A stretch of 64,000 nt of DNA from Colwellia sp. TT2012 (GTDB lineage Bacteria > Pseudomonadota > Gammaproteobacteria > Enterobacterales > Alteromonadaceae): contig NZ_LJYX01000016.1 of assembly GCF_001440345.1 (NCBI RefSeq), forward strand, positions 148,080 through 212,079, given 5' to 3'. The notes beneath the pieces were generated by a model. That model saw nothing but the letters and a program-made list of their open reading frames with translations. It did no database searches and was not told where the DNA came from. This document shows, one piece after another, positions 26,872-37,163 of this stretch (positions are counted from its first letter, which is position 1; each line of letters starts with the position of its first letter). The translations under genes and the position numbers were made by a program.

Positions 26872-29466
26872 ATGGAAGCCATTTATAATCATCAAGCGAT
26901 TGAAGCAACAGTACAAAAATTTTGGACTGATAACAACACATTTAAAGCGACCGAAGACCCTGACAAAGAAAAGTTTTATTGTTTAGCTATGTTCCCTTAC
27001 CCAAGTGGTCGGTTACACATGGGACATGTGCGTAATTACAGCTTAGGTGATGTTATTTCTCGCTACCAACGTATGCAGGGCAAAAATGTTATGCAGCCTA
27101 TGGGTTGGGATGCTTTTGGTTTACCCGCTGAAAATGCCGCCATTAAAAATAAAACCGCACCCGCTAAATGGACCTATGAAAACATTGATTATATGCGTAA
27201 CCAATTACAATCATTAGGTTTTTCTTATGACTGGTCTCGAGAGTTAACAACATGTAAAAAAGATTATTACCGCTGGGAACAGTGGTTCTTCACTAAGCTT
27301 TATGAAAAAGGTTTAGTTTATAAGAAAAATTCTACCGTCAATTGGGATCCCGTTGATCAAACTGTGCTAGCAAACGAGCAAGTGATTGACGGTCGTGGCT
27401 GGCGTTCAGGCGCTATTGTCGAGCGTAAAGAAATTCCACAATGGTTTATCAAAATTACCGATTACGCCGAAGAATTACTCGATGACTTAGATCAGTTAAC
27501 TGAATGGCCTGAGCAAGTAAAAACCATGCAGCGCAACTGGATTGGTCGTTCGCAAGGTGTTGAGATGACTTTTGTGCTTGCAGATTCAACAGAAAGTTTT
27601 GATATTTACACCACCCGACCTGATACCTTAATGGGTGTTACCTATGTAGCGCTCGCCGCGCAGCATCCATTAGCGCTAGCAGCAGCAAAAGACAATGCCG
27701 ATTTAGCGGCTTTTATTGCTGAATGTAAAAACAGTAAAACCACTGAAGCCGACATGGCAACAATGGAAAAGAAAGGTGTCGATACCGGTCTTAAAGCTAT
27801 TCACCCTATTACGGGTAAGTTAGTTCCTGTTTGGGCGGCTAACTTTGTCTTAATGGATTATGGCTCAGGTGCAGTTATGTCAGTACCCGGTCATGATCAA
27901 CGCGATTATGAGTTTGCCACTAAATATGGCTTAGCCATAGAGCAAGTAATTGCTGGTCAAGAGTCTGATGATATTAGCAAAGCCGCTATCACAGAAAAAT
28001 CGACCTTAATTAATTCTGGTGAGTTCGATGGTTTAGATTTTGAACAAGCATCTAAAGCCATTAGCGATAAATTGATCCGTGAAAATAAAGGTAAAGTTAC
28101 CACAAAGTACCGTTTGCGTGACTGGGGCGTTTCTCGTCAACGTTATTGGGGTACACCTATTCCAATGATCAACCTTGCTAATGGTGAGTCTGTCCCTGTA
28201 CCTGAATCTGAACTGCCGGTAGTATTACCAGAAGATGTGGTAATGGATGGTGTTACCTCACCTATTAAAGATAATTCTGCTTGGGCAAAAACCACCTATA
28301 ATGGCGAAGACGCTTTACGTGAAACTGACACCTTTGATACCTTTATGGAATCATCTTGGTATTACGCGCGTTACTGTTCACCCAATGACGATAGCCAAAT
28401 GATTGATCCAGAAAAGGCCAACTATTGGTTACCGGTCGATCAATATATTGGTGGTATTGAGCATGCTATTTTACATTTGTTATATTCACGTTTTTTCCAT
28501 AAATTATTACGTGATTTCGGGCTAGTAAAAGGCGATGAACCGTTTAAAAAGCTGTTATGTCAAGGCATGGTATTAGCTGAAACTTATTACCGTGAAGCTG
28601 ACAATGGCGCGAAAGATTGGATTGCACCAACTGATGTTGAAGTATTAGAGCGTGACGATAAAGGTCATGTTACTTCAGCAATAAGTAAACTTGATGGTCA
28701 GCCAGTATTATCTGCTGGCATGAGCAAGATGTCTAAATCGAAAAATAACGGTATTGACCCACAAAAAGTGATTGAAAAATACGGTGCTGATACCGTGCGT
28801 TTATTTATCATGTTCACTTCACCACCAGAGCAAACTTTAGAATGGTCTGATGCCGGTGTCGAAGGCGCGTATCGTTTTGTTAAACGTGTTTATAAATTAG
28901 CCCATGATTTCGTTGAAATGACCACGGATACCCCCGTGGCTGATATTACTGGCTTAACCTTAAACAGTGACCAGAAGAAGTTACGTCGTGAGTTACATAA
29001 AACCATTGCAAAAGTAACCGATGATATAGGTCGTCGTAATACCTTTAACACGGCTATTGCTGCCATCATGGAGTTAATGAATCACTTAGGCAAAGCTAAA
29101 CTTGAAAGCGCTGAAGATAAAGCGGTAATGCAAGAAGCTATTCGTGCTGTGGTGTTAATGCTAACACCTATCACCCCGCATGTATGTCATCACTTATGGC
29201 AAGCGGTTGGCGGTAGCGACTTACATGTTGAAGATGTCAGCTGGCCAGTCGTTGACCAAAGTGCTCTCGTTGAAGATGAAAAATTGATTGTGGTACAAGT
29301 GAACGGCAAGTTACGGGCAAAAATCACCGTTGCTATTGATGCCAGTAAAGAAGAGGTTGAAACACTGGCTTTAAATGATGTAAACGTGTTGAAATTTACC
29401 ACGGGTAAAACGGTACGAAAAGTTATTTATATCCCAGGTAAGTTACTTAATATTGTCGCTAATTAA
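26872..29466 (+). CDS. leuS: Leucyl-tRNA synthetase
   Basis: 864 residues from ATG 26872 (an upstream TTG at 26821 is in frame but adds residues that homologues lack). It charges tRNA-Leu. The class I signatures are present: HMGH (in [16 protein letters not shown]) and KMSKS (in [10 protein letters not shown]). The CP1 editing domain (about 220-420) includes [20 protein letters not shown] and the editing residues [15 protein letters not shown]. The length fits E. coli LeuS (860). First gene of the housekeeping run. Confidence 0.98.
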   Translation: MEAIYNHQAIEATVQKFWTDNNTFKATEDPDKEKFYCLAMFPYPSGRLHMGHVRNYSLGDVISRYQRMQGKNVMQPMGWDAFGLPAENAAIKNKTAPAKWTYENIDYMRNQLQSLGFSYDWSRELTTCKKDYYRWEQWFFTKLYEKGLVYKKNSTVNWDPVDQTVLANEQVIDGRGWRSGAIVERKEIPQWFIKITDYAEELLDDLDQLTEWPEQVKTMQRNWIGRSQGVEMTFVLADSTESFDIYTTRPDTLMGVTYVALAAQHPLALAAAKDNADLAAFIAECKNSKTTEADMATMEKKGVDTGLKAIHPITGKLVPVWAANFVLMDYGSGAVMSVPGHDQRDYEFATKYGLAIEQVIAGQESDDISKAAITEKSTLINSGEFDGLDFEQASKAISDKLIRENKGKVTTKYRLRDWGVSRQRYWGTPIPMINLANGESVPVPESELPVVLPEDVVMDGVTSPIKDNSAWAKTTYNGEDALRETDTFDTFMESSWYYARYCSPNDDSQMIDPEKANYWLPVDQYIGGIEHAILHLLYSRFFHKLLRDFGLVKGDEPFKKLLCQGMVLAETYYREADNGAKDWIAPTDVEVLERDDKGHVTSAISKLDGQPVLSAGMSKMSKSKNNGIDPQKVIEKYGADTVRLFIMFTSPPEQTLEWSDAGVEGAYRFVKRVYKLAHDFVEMTTDTPVADITGLTLNSDQKKLRRELHKTIAKVTDDIGRRNTFNTAIAAIMELMNHLGKAKLESAEDKAVMQEAIRAVVLMLTPITPHVCHHLWQAVGGSDLHVEDVSWPVVDQSALVEDEKLIVVQVNGKLRAKITVAIDASKEEVETLALNDVNVLKFTTGKTVRKVIYIPGKLLNIVAN

Positions 29467-29481
29467 CGTGGTAAATGCCCA

Positions 29482-30000
29482 ATGACTAAATTAAGCCTTG
29501 TCATTAAAAGCTTAACCTTTAGAAAATTAGCTATCGCTCTGTTAACCACAAGCTTATTGTCTGCTTGTGGTTTTCAACTTCGCGGTGATTATTTACTCGA
29601 CGATGAGTTGCAAACACTTTACCTTAGTTCAAGTGATGTGCACGGTGAATTAACTCGCTTAGTTAAACTCAGTTTAACTCGCAACCAAGTTAACGTATTA
29701 AAGCACGCTAAAACTGACATTCCTGAATTACGTATTCTTGCTGATAAATTAGATAGACGAACCTTATCAGTATTTTCTAACGGTCAGGTGGCAGAATATG
29801 AATTGATTTATTCAGTGCATTATCAAGTACGCTTTACCGGCGAAGATGCGCTAGATTTTCGCTTTGAACTCTATCGCGATTATCAAGACGATCCTAACCT
29901 CGCCCTAGCAAAAAGTCGCGAGTTATCATTATTGTTGAGTGAAATGAGAACATCAGCGGCCGATAAAATACTACGTGATTTAGCAAGAATCCAACGTTAG
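29482..30000 (+). CDS. lptE: LPS-assembly lipoprotein LptE
   Basis: 172 residues. Lipoprotein signal with lipobox LLSAC (Cys29), then GFQLRG, the start typical of LptE. It plugs the LptD barrel and delivers LPS to the outer leaflet. It starts 15 bases after leuS, the same order as E. coli. Confidence 0.94.
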   Translation: MTKLSLVIKSLTFRKLAIALLTTSLLSACGFQLRGDYLLDDELQTLYLSSSDVHGELTRLVKLSLTRNQVNVLKHAKTDIPELRILADKLDRRTLSVFSNGQVAEYELIYSVHYQVRFTGEDALDFRFELYRDYQDDPNLALAKSRELSLLLSEMRTSAADKILRDLARIQR

Positions 30001-30065
30001 TTATTTGTTATTAGCAAAGCGATTTTGTTAAAAATCCCGTTACTGTAAACTTACCTAGGGTATTT

Positions 30066-31130
30066 ATGAAAATTTACCATAACCAGCTAGACAATACCTT
30101 ACGACAGGGGTTAAAACCTGTTTGGTTGGTTTTTGGTGATGAGCCTTGGCAAAAAGATAATAGCCTAGCGGTTATTAAAGCTCATGCAAAAAACCAAGGT
30201 TTTAGTGAAGTTATTCGTTTTAGCAGTGACGCCAGCTTTGACTGGCAACAATTACTTGATGAGTATCAAGCGTTAAGTCTTTTTGCCAGTCAACGTATCA
30301 TTGAAGTGGAGTTAACTACGGTAAAAGTAGGCGATTCAGGTAATAAAACCTTATTAGCTTTAGCAGAACGATTAACACAAGACTTCACGGGTGCCCATGC
30401 CCCACAAGATGTAATGTTCATATTTCACGGCGCAAAACTTGATGCGGCGAGTGCTAATCGAAAGTGGTTTAAGAGTCTATCGCAATTAGGCTGCTATTTA
30501 CCCTTGTACGATATTGAATTAAAAGCCATGCCGCAATGGTTGAATAATCAAACCAGACAGCGGCACGTTAATATATCTAGCGAGTTAAACGCGCTACTTA
30601 TTGAACTTTATGAAGGTAATTTACTCGCCCTTGCCCAAGAGCTAGATAAACTTGCTTTAGTATTTGGCTCACAACCCATCAGCATTGAGCAAGCCGAGCC
30701 GTTAATACTAAAACAAGCAAAGTTTAACCCCTTTCAAGTTATCGATGCCTTACTTAGAGGAGATTGCGCAAAATGTATCGTTATGCTCGATCAACTACAG
30801 CAAGAAGGCATGGCACCCGCACAATTAATTTGGGTTTTCCATAAAGAAGTAAACCAGCTCTACACTATGCTAACTCAATTGGCTCAAGGTGAGAGTCTTG
30901 CTAATATTTATAAACAATATCGTATTTGGGACAAGCGTAAACCCTTGTACCAACATGCCTTAACTCACATCAAACTTGATAACATAAAACGTGCCATCAG
31001 TCGTATTGCAGATATAGATTTATTAAGTAAAACCAGCAGCGAATTTAATGTTTTTATCTTGTTAGCTGACTTGTGTATCACTGTGTATCACGGCGAAAAA
31101 ACTGCCGCCTTTAGCCTTAACTATGGCTAA
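30066..31130 (+). CDS. holA: DNA polymerase III subunit delta
   Basis: 354 residues. The N-terminal clamp-loader domain has LVFGDEPWQKDNSLAVIKAHA (the atypical, non-ATP-binding P-loop region) and LSLFASQRIIEVEL. The helical C-terminal collar includes NPFQVIDALLRGD. HolA opens the beta clamp during loading. It lies between lptE and nadD, as in E. coli. Confidence 0.93.
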   Translation: MKIYHNQLDNTLRQGLKPVWLVFGDEPWQKDNSLAVIKAHAKNQGFSEVIRFSSDASFDWQQLLDEYQALSLFASQRIIEVELTTVKVGDSGNKTLLALAERLTQDFTGAHAPQDVMFIFHGAKLDAASANRKWFKSLSQLGCYLPLYDIELKAMPQWLNNQTRQRHVNISSELNALLIELYEGNLLALAQELDKLALVFGSQPISIEQAEPLILKQAKFNPFQVIDALLRGDCAKCIVMLDQLQQEGMAPAQLIWVFHKEVNQLYTMLTQLAQGESLANIYKQYRIWDKRKPLYQHALTHIKLDNIKRAISRIADIDLLSKTSSEFNVFILLADLCITVYHGEKTAAFSLNYG

Positions 31131-31135
31131 TACTG

Positions 31136-31819
31136 ATGACTAGTGACATGACTTCAGCAACGCTTGCTATGACTAAGGGTATCGGTATTTTAGGCGGTAC
31201 TTTTGATCCAATCCACTTAGGGCACACTCAATCAGCGCAAGCGGTTGCCAATGAATTGGGTTTAACTAAGGTACTGTTAATTCCTGCCCATATCCCCCCC
31301 CATAAAGCCTCAGCAGAGCTTGTGCCCAATGCCAGTGCTGAGCAACGCGCTGCTATGGTAGAAATTGCTTGCCTGGACAGTAGACTATTTAGCTGTGATC
31401 AACGAGAAGTAAAACGTGCTGGCCACTCTTACACTGTTGATACCCTGAAAGAGTTAAAGCTGCAGTACCCTGAGCAACCCCTTTATTTTATAATTGGTAT
31501 GGACTCACTGATGAGTTTTACCTCCTGGTATCAATATCAGCACATATTAACCCTTTGTCACCTAGTGGTTAATACCCGGCCTAACTACCCCATGGCACAG
31601 TTTAATGAGGCCACAAAAAAGTTGCTCGCTAATTATCAAACAACTGATATTACACAGTTATCTTGTAAAACATCCGGTAATATTTTTTTTGCCCAAGCGA
31701 ATTTCTTTGATATTTCATCAACACAAATTCGTCAACGTTTAGCGCATCAACAAAGTTGTCAGCAGCAGCTACTACCGGCAATAGCAGAATTTATTCACAA
31801 AAATAAGCTTTACCGTTAA
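31136..31819 (+). CDS. nadD: Nicotinate-mononucleotide adenylyltransferase
   Basis: 227 residues with the given start; ATG codons at codons 5 and 12 are alternatives and the latter best fits homologue length. It adenylates NaMN in NAD synthesis. The nucleotidyltransferase signature GGTFDPIHLGH (HxGH) and the C-terminal ISSTQIR motif are present. It starts 5 bases after holA. Confidence 0.95.
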   Translation: MTSDMTSATLAMTKGIGILGGTFDPIHLGHTQSAQAVANELGLTKVLLIPAHIPPHKASAELVPNASAEQRAAMVEIACLDSRLFSCDQREVKRAGHSYTVDTLKELKLQYPEQPLYFIIGMDSLMSFTSWYQYQHILTLCHLVVNTRPNYPMAQFNEATKKLLANYQTTDITQLSCKTSGNIFFAQANFFDISSTQIRQRLAHQQSCQQQLLPAIAEFIHKNKLYR

Positions 31820-31912
31820 CCCTGAGCGTAAAAAGTGTTAATATTGCAATATTATGTATTGTTGCTCGTAAAGAGCAGCTCAAACGTTACGATTAACGAT
31901 AGGAATAACACC

Positions 31913-32233
31913 TTGCAAACTGAACAACTTAAAGCATTTGTCATAAAAACACTTGAAGACATGAAAGGCAGAGATATCATCGCCCTTAATATTAGCGACA
32001 AAGCAAGCTTTGCTGATTACATGATTATTTGTTCAGGTAATTCAAAACGCCATGTAAAATCTATTGCGCAATCGGTAGCTATTGAGTATCGAGCTCAAGG
32101 CCAAGAGCCGCGTGGTATGGAAGGTCTCGATGTTGGTGAGTGGGCATTAGTCGACTTAGGCGATATCATTGTTCATGTAATGACGGATGAACAGCGTGAT
32201 AAATATAACCTAGAGCAGCTTTGGGCAGAATAG
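31913..32233 (+). CDS. rsfS: Ribosomal silencing factor RsfS
   Basis: 106 residues from a TTG at 31913, preceded by AGGAA at good distance. A GTG at 31835 in the same frame would add 26 residues that homologues lack. It binds L14 and blocks 30S-50S joining under starvation. Conserved features: KGRDIIALNI, ADYMIICSGNSKRHVKSIA, WALVDLGDIIVHVM, YNLEQLW. E. coli RsfS is 105 residues. Confidence 0.93.
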   Translation: MQTEQLKAFVIKTLEDMKGRDIIALNISDKASFADYMIICSGNSKRHVKSIAQSVAIEYRAQGQEPRGMEGLDVGEWALVDLGDIIVHVMTDEQRDKYNLEQLWAE

Positions 32234-32274
32234 TTAACTTTGCTTAATGAAAAAACGAGTGCGAGTGGGTTTTA

Positions 32275-32317
32275 AACGAGAGGACGTACTGTCCTCGGTC
32301 AACCGCCAGCTCTCGTT
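32275..32317 (+). terminator. Hairpin after rsfS
   Basis: AACGAGAG (32275-32282) pairs with CTCTCGTT (32310-32317), followed by a T-run (32320-32325). A smaller inverted pair (GAGGAC / GTCCTC) lies inside. A likely terminator, or partial attenuator, before rlmH. Confidence 0.55.
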
Positions 32318-32430
32318 ACTTTTTTCAGTAGCATTTCGCTTGAGTCTACTTTGCAGCGCGTTAGTTTTAACCGAACAAAGAATGCAATAACCTTTTCTAT
32401 GATAATAAACCTAATAATCAAAATAGATTT

Positions 32431-32901
32431 ATGAAACTCACCTTATATGCTGTTGGCAACAAAATGCCTGCATGGGTTAGCCTAGGCTTTGCTGAATACA
32501 GCCGTCGCTTCCCCCGTGATTTAAGCTTTCATCTAGTTGAAATTCCCGCAGGAAAGCGCGGTAAAAATGCAGATATCACCCGTATCCTAGCGAAAGAAGG
32601 TGAATTGTTATTGGCGGCAATCCCTAAGGGCAACCGTATTGTCACCCTTGAAGTTGAAGGACAAGCATGGACAACACCAAAACTTGCCAAGCAACTGCAA
32701 AGCTGGCAACTTGATGGCAGAGATGTCGCTTTACTTGTCGGTGGGCCTGAAGGTTTAGCGCCCGCGTGTATTAAAGCCTCTGAGCAAAAGTGGTCATTGT
32801 CCGCCTTAACACTACCTCACCCCATGGTACGAATACTCATCGCAGAGAGTCTATATCGCGCTTGGAGTGTCAATACTAACCATCCTTATCATAGAGAATA
32901 G
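32431..32901 (+). CDS. rlmH: 23S rRNA pseudouridine-1915 N3-methyltransferase
   Basis: 156 residues, SPOUT fold. The trefoil-knot AdoMet motif [12 protein letters not shown] and the C-terminal [18 protein letters not shown] are typical. It methylates pseudouridine 1915 in helix 69. E. coli RlmH is 155 residues. It follows rsfS and precedes mrdA as in E. coli. Confidence 0.97.
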   Translation: MKLTLYAVGNKMPAWVSLGFAEYSRRFPRDLSFHLVEIPAGKRGKNADITRILAKEGELLLAAIPKGNRIVTLEVEGQAWTTPKLAKQLQSWQLDGRDVALLVGGPEGLAPACIKASEQKWSLSALTLPHPMVRILIAESLYRAWSVNTNHPYHRE

Positions 32902-32966
32902 CTTGTGTTGATGACTACGTTAGCCATACTTTTAGTAAATAATTTTATTTTTGATAGCGTGCGCTA

Positions 32967-34928
32967 GTGTCTCCACGTCGTATTGTCATTCGCAATCGCT
33001 CCGCTGAAGCAAACTTATTTGCCCGACGGACTTTTATTGCTTTTATCGGCGTGGTGCTAGTAGTGCTGATACTCTTTGCCAATATTTATAACTTACAAGT
33101 TGAATCTTTCGAGAAATATCAAACACGCTCAAACTCTAATCGTATTAAGCTACTGCCGGTAGCGCCAAATCGTGGTTTGATTTATGACAGAAATGGCGTA
33201 TTACTTGCTGATAATAAGCCAGTATATAGTTTAGAAGTGATAGCCGAGGATGTCGACGATATAAAAGCCAGCATAGCGCAAGTAAGCCTGTTGCTAAATA
33301 TCAGCGCAGACCGACAACGTAAGTTTTTCAAATCGATGAAACGCAAGCGTCGCTTCAAACCTGTAGAATTGCACTCGCGTTTAAGTGATCAACAAGTGGC
33401 TTTGTTCTCGGTAAATCAACATAAATACCCCGGAATTTTTGTTAATGCCCGTTTAAAACGCTATTACCCTTTTGCTGATTTAACCACCCATACCCTGGGG
33501 TATGTGGCTCGTATCAATAGAAAAGATCTCAATAAATTAGAGCAAGCAGATCAGTCTGAAAACTATGCAGCCACCTATGCTATTGGCAGGTTGGGTATTG
33601 AAAGATATTATGAAAACATGTTGCATGGCACCATTGGCCATCAAGAAGTAGAGGTCAATAACCAAGGCCGAGTGATCCGCACGCTAAATTACACGCCGCC
33701 TATACCGGGCAAAGACCTGACCTTGACCTTAGATATTGAATTACAAATGATCGCTAAACGTGCCTTATCCGGAAAACGAGGTGCTGTAGTTGCTATGGAC
33801 CCACGAACGGGGGGCATTTTAGCCATGTATTCAAATCCAAGTTACGACGGTAATTTGTTTGTTCATGGTATTAGCACTAAAAACTATAAAAAGTTACTTG
33901 AATCAAAGGATCTACCGCTTATTAACCGCAGTGTACAAAGTGGTTATCCACCCGCCTCTACTGTTAAGCCCTTTCTGGCGTTAACCGGTTTAGAAGAGAA
34001 TGTGATCACGCCAAGCACAACCATTAACGATCCAGGCTGGTATCAGTTGGCAGGTTTACCTAATAAATACCGTGATTGGAAGCCCTGGGGCCATGGTATA
34101 GTGAATTTAAACAAGGCGATTGAACAGTCTTGTAACATCTACTTCTATGATCTCGCCTTTAAATTAGGTATCACCAAAATCAGTAATATGATGCAACGAT
34201 TTGGCTTTGGCGAACGTACCGGTCTCGATATTCACGGAGAAAGCAAAGGTATTATGCCCAGTATCGCTTGGAAGCGTGCCCGTTATAATGAACCTTGGTA
34301 CACCGGAGAAACACTTTCAGTGGGCATTGGCCAGAGTTTTTGGACCGTTACACCACTGCAACTAACCCAAGCGTTAACAACCTTAGTAAATCATGGTGAG
34401 CGTAAAATCCCACACCTATTAAAAGCCAATACTGAGTTGATTATTGAAAGTAATGGCAATACTTATCATCAAATTACGCCCATCAATTATGAGCCACCCG
34501 CTCCTTTAGTATTAAAGCAAGAAAAAAATTGGGATCTGGTCTTAAATGCCATGCATAATACCGTGCAAAAATTTGGTGCTACCGCTTACAAACCGTTTAA
34601 AGGCACTACCTATGATGTCTCAGGTAAAACTGGCTCAGCTCAGGTTGCACGTATCAAACAAGATGAAAAATATGACGCTAAAACCACATCCGAAAACAAA
34701 CGTGATAACGCCATGTTTATTGCTTTCGCTCCCTTTGATAACCCTGAAATTGTCATTGCGGTAGCCATTGAAAATGTCGCCAAAGGTGGTGGTGCCACTA
34801 ATGCTGCGCCAGTGGCAAGGCAGATTATGGATCAGTATTTTGGTGACAGAGTGATTACCAGCCAAGCGTCTACCATGACATACCAAATACCTGCAGCCAT
34901 AGCAATGTTACCCCAAGAGGCTGACTAA
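32967..34928 (+). CDS. mrdA: Penicillin-binding protein 2 (elongation transpeptidase)
   Basis: 653 residues from a GTG start at 32967. One membrane segment at about 23-43, a dimer/pedestal domain, then the transpeptidase with SxxK (Ser331, PASTVKP), SxN (Ser388, QSCNI) and KTGS (554-557). It crosslinks side-wall peptidoglycan with RodA in rod-shape maintenance. Its TAA overlaps the mrdB ATG (TAATG), so translation is coupled. Confidence 0.97.
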   Translation: MSPRRIVIRNRSAEANLFARRTFIAFIGVVLVVLILFANIYNLQVESFEKYQTRSNSNRIKLLPVAPNRGLIYDRNGVLLADNKPVYSLEVIAEDVDDIKASIAQVSLLLNISADRQRKFFKSMKRKRRFKPVELHSRLSDQQVALFSVNQHKYPGIFVNARLKRYYPFADLTTHTLGYVARINRKDLNKLEQADQSENYAATYAIGRLGIERYYENMLHGTIGHQEVEVNNQGRVIRTLNYTPPIPGKDLTLTLDIELQMIAKRALSGKRGAVVAMDPRTGGILAMYSNPSYDGNLFVHGISTKNYKKLLESKDLPLINRSVQSGYPPASTVKPFLALTGLEENVITPSTTINDPGWYQLAGLPNKYRDWKPWGHGIVNLNKAIEQSCNIYFYDLAFKLGITKISNMMQRFGFGERTGLDIHGESKGIMPSIAWKRARYNEPWYTGETLSVGIGQSFWTVTPLQLTQALTTLVNHGERKIPHLLKANTELIIESNGNTYHQITPINYEPPAPLVLKQEKNWDLVLNAMHNTVQKFGATAYKPFKGTTYDVSGKTGSAQVARIKQDEKYDAKTTSENKRDNAMFIAFAPFDNPEIVIAVAIENVAKGGGATNAAPVARQIMDQYFGDRVITSQASTMTYQIPAAIAMLPQEAD

Positions 34929-36043
34929 TGCGCAGAAACAGACAAGAGCAACAAAAAAATCACAGTATTGCCCAGCGGCTTCATATAGATATACCCTTGT
35001 TGTTAGGTATTTTATCCTTATTAGCTTTAGGGCTTTTTCTGGTCTATAGCGCTGGTGGTCAGGAAACCGCCGTGGTTTATCGAAAAGCTCGAAGTATCGG
35101 TGTAGCTCTGGTTGGCATGTTTGTTGTCGCGCAAATTCCGCCACTGGTATATCGTAAGTGGGCGGTACCGGTTTTTGTCTTAGGTTTATTATTGCTGATC
35201 AGTGTCTTAATTTTTGGTCATGTCGGTAAAGGTGCACAGCGTTGGCTTGATTTAGGTTTTATAAAGTTTCAGCCCTCTGAGATTATGAAATTGATCGTCC
35301 CTATTATGATTGCTTGGTTTGTTAGTCAAGAAAACTTACCGGTAAAAATATCAACGGTGATACTTGCTTTTATTCTAGTACTACTACCCACATTACTTAT
35401 CGCTAAGCAGCCTGATTTAGGCACATCCTTGCTTATAGCAAGTTCAGGGATTTTTGTTATTTTTCTTGCGGGTGCCAGTTGGCGGTTAATTGTTGTTTGT
35501 CTTGGTTTAGCTTCAGCCTTTGCACCTATTTTATGGTTCTTCTTGATGAAAGAGTATCAAAAACAACGGGTTTTGACCTTTCTAAATCCAGAGAAAGATC
35601 CCCTAGGCTCAGGCTACCACATTATTCAATCTAAAATAGCCATTGGCTCAGGGGGTATTGACGGTAAAGGCTGGTTACAAGGTACCCAATCTCAATTAGA
35701 GTTTTTACCAGAACGCCATACCGACTTTATCTTCTCGGTATTCAGTGAGGAGTTTGGCTTAATTGGTGTTGCCGCCCTGCTTGGCGTCTATTTATTTGTG
35801 GTAATGCGCGGTTTGTGGATTGCCGTCAATGCTCAACACGCCTTTACTAAGTTACTCGCTGGCAGCCTGACGCTAACGTTTTTTGTTTATGTTTTTGTCA
35901 ACATAGGTATGGTGTCTGGCTTATTGCCGGTTGTTGGTGTGCCATTACCTTTAGTGAGTTATGGCGGTACTTCTATGGTGACATTAATGGTAGGTTTTGG
36001 CATATTAATGGCCATTAGTACCCATAGACGTATCCATGTTTAA
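34928..36043 (+). CDS. mrdB: Rod shape-determining glycosyltransferase RodA
   Basis: 371 residues, SEDS family with about 10 membrane segments. Conserved: KGAQRWLDLGFIKFQPSEIMKL, LIAKQPDLGTSLLI (with the Asp of SEDS polymerases), LEFLPERHTDFIFSV and PVVGVPLPLVSYGGTSM. It polymerises glycan strands with PBP2. Confidence 0.97.
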   Translation: MRRNRQEQQKNHSIAQRLHIDIPLLLGILSLLALGLFLVYSAGGQETAVVYRKARSIGVALVGMFVVAQIPPLVYRKWAVPVFVLGLLLLISVLIFGHVGKGAQRWLDLGFIKFQPSEIMKLIVPIMIAWFVSQENLPVKISTVILAFILVLLPTLLIAKQPDLGTSLLIASSGIFVIFLAGASWRLIVVCLGLASAFAPILWFFLMKEYQKQRVLTFLNPEKDPLGSGYHIIQSKIAIGSGGIDGKGWLQGTQSQLEFLPERHTDFIFSVFSEEFGLIGVAALLGVYLFVVMRGLWIAVNAQHAFTKLLAGSLTLTFFVYVFVNIGMVSGLLPVVGVPLPLVSYGGTSMVTLMVGFGILMAISTHRRIHV

Positions 36044-36095
36044 GCTGAGCTTAAAAATGTCCCCTATTCCCTGTACGATGAAAGTAATAAAAGTG

Positions 36096-36959
36096 ATGAA
36101 CCAAAAACTGCTACTGCTCTTGTTAATATCCATGCTAACTTTGTTAAGTGCTTGCAGCTCTGGCCGCTATCAACAAAAGCATGACAGTATACCTACGCGT
36201 CTACCAAACCAAGCAGAATTGAAAGATGCTATAGCCCGCGCAGAGCCCTATAGTCGCGGCGGTAATAAAGATTATCAAGTATTTGGTAAACCTTACCAAG
36301 TTTTAACCACGGCGCAAGGCTTTGAACAAACCGGCACTGCCTCTTGGTACGGGAAAAAGTTCCATGGCCATCTCACCTCCAATGGTGAAATCTATGACAT
36401 GTATGCCATGAGCGCCGCCCATAAAAATTTACCTTTACCCACCTATTTAAAAGTCACTAATACTGCCAATAATAAATCGGTTATTGTCCGCGTGAACGAC
36501 AGGGGTCCTTTTCATCAGTCACGTATTATTGATTTATCCTATAGTGCCGCTTATAAGCTCGACATGTTAAAAACTGGCATCGCAAACGTAAAAATAAGCG
36601 CAATCACTGATTTCGACAAAAAAACGGGTAAAGTTAAAGATATCACCACTATCCAAGCAACATCTCAAGTCATAGTAAGTCCAGCCATTAAGAAAAAGCC
36701 GGTCCCCCCAAACACACAAGATAATATGGGCATTGCCACACCTTTTATTCAAGTTTTGGCAACCCGCAACAAAGCGCTAGCTAGCAACACAGCCAAACAG
36801 CTAAAAACTCAATACAAGCAAGAAACAAGCTATGCCAAACATCAAGGGCTTTATCGTATTCAACTTGGACCTATTAGCGATCTTGCCACGTTAAATGCGC
36901 TTTTATTGGCCTTAAAACAAAATGGCTACCCTAATGCTTATCCAAGAACCTCGCCATAA
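36096..36959 (+). CDS. rlpA: Septal ring lytic transglycosylase RlpA
   Basis: 287 residues from ATG 36096, which puts the lipobox LLSAC right after a short signal (upstream ATGs at 36078, 36057 and 36036, the last overlapping mrdB, are less likely). A double-psi beta-barrel domain (GTASWYGKKFHGHLTSNGE, NDRGPF) holds the family catalytic region. A C-terminal SPOR domain (FIQVLATRN, YRIQLGPISD) binds denuded septal glycan. In Pseudomonas, RlpA is a lytic transglycosylase. Confidence 0.93.
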   Translation: MNQKLLLLLLISMLTLLSACSSGRYQQKHDSIPTRLPNQAELKDAIARAEPYSRGGNKDYQVFGKPYQVLTTAQGFEQTGTASWYGKKFHGHLTSNGEIYDMYAMSAAHKNLPLPTYLKVTNTANNKSVIVRVNDRGPFHQSRIIDLSYSAAYKLDMLKTGIANVKISAITDFDKKTGKVKDITTIQATSQVIVSPAIKKKPVPPNTQDNMGIATPFIQVLATRNKALASNTAKQLKTQYKQETSYAKHQGLYRIQLGPISDLATLNALLLALKQNGYPNAYPRTSP

Positions 36960-37163
36960 CCAGGCTAAAAAGAAGCCAGCACCAAGCTTGAGTCAAATCA
37001 GCAGCAGTAGCTACAACAAATGGTTATAAACCTTGTTACATTTATAACGATTTTTCTGCGAATTTATTGATAATATCGGTTTTTTTCCCGTAGCCAAGCT
37101 TTTTAGAAGTGGTATACTTTCGTGCAGTTGCTTTCCCTTAACTTTTCACACACGACTAATACT

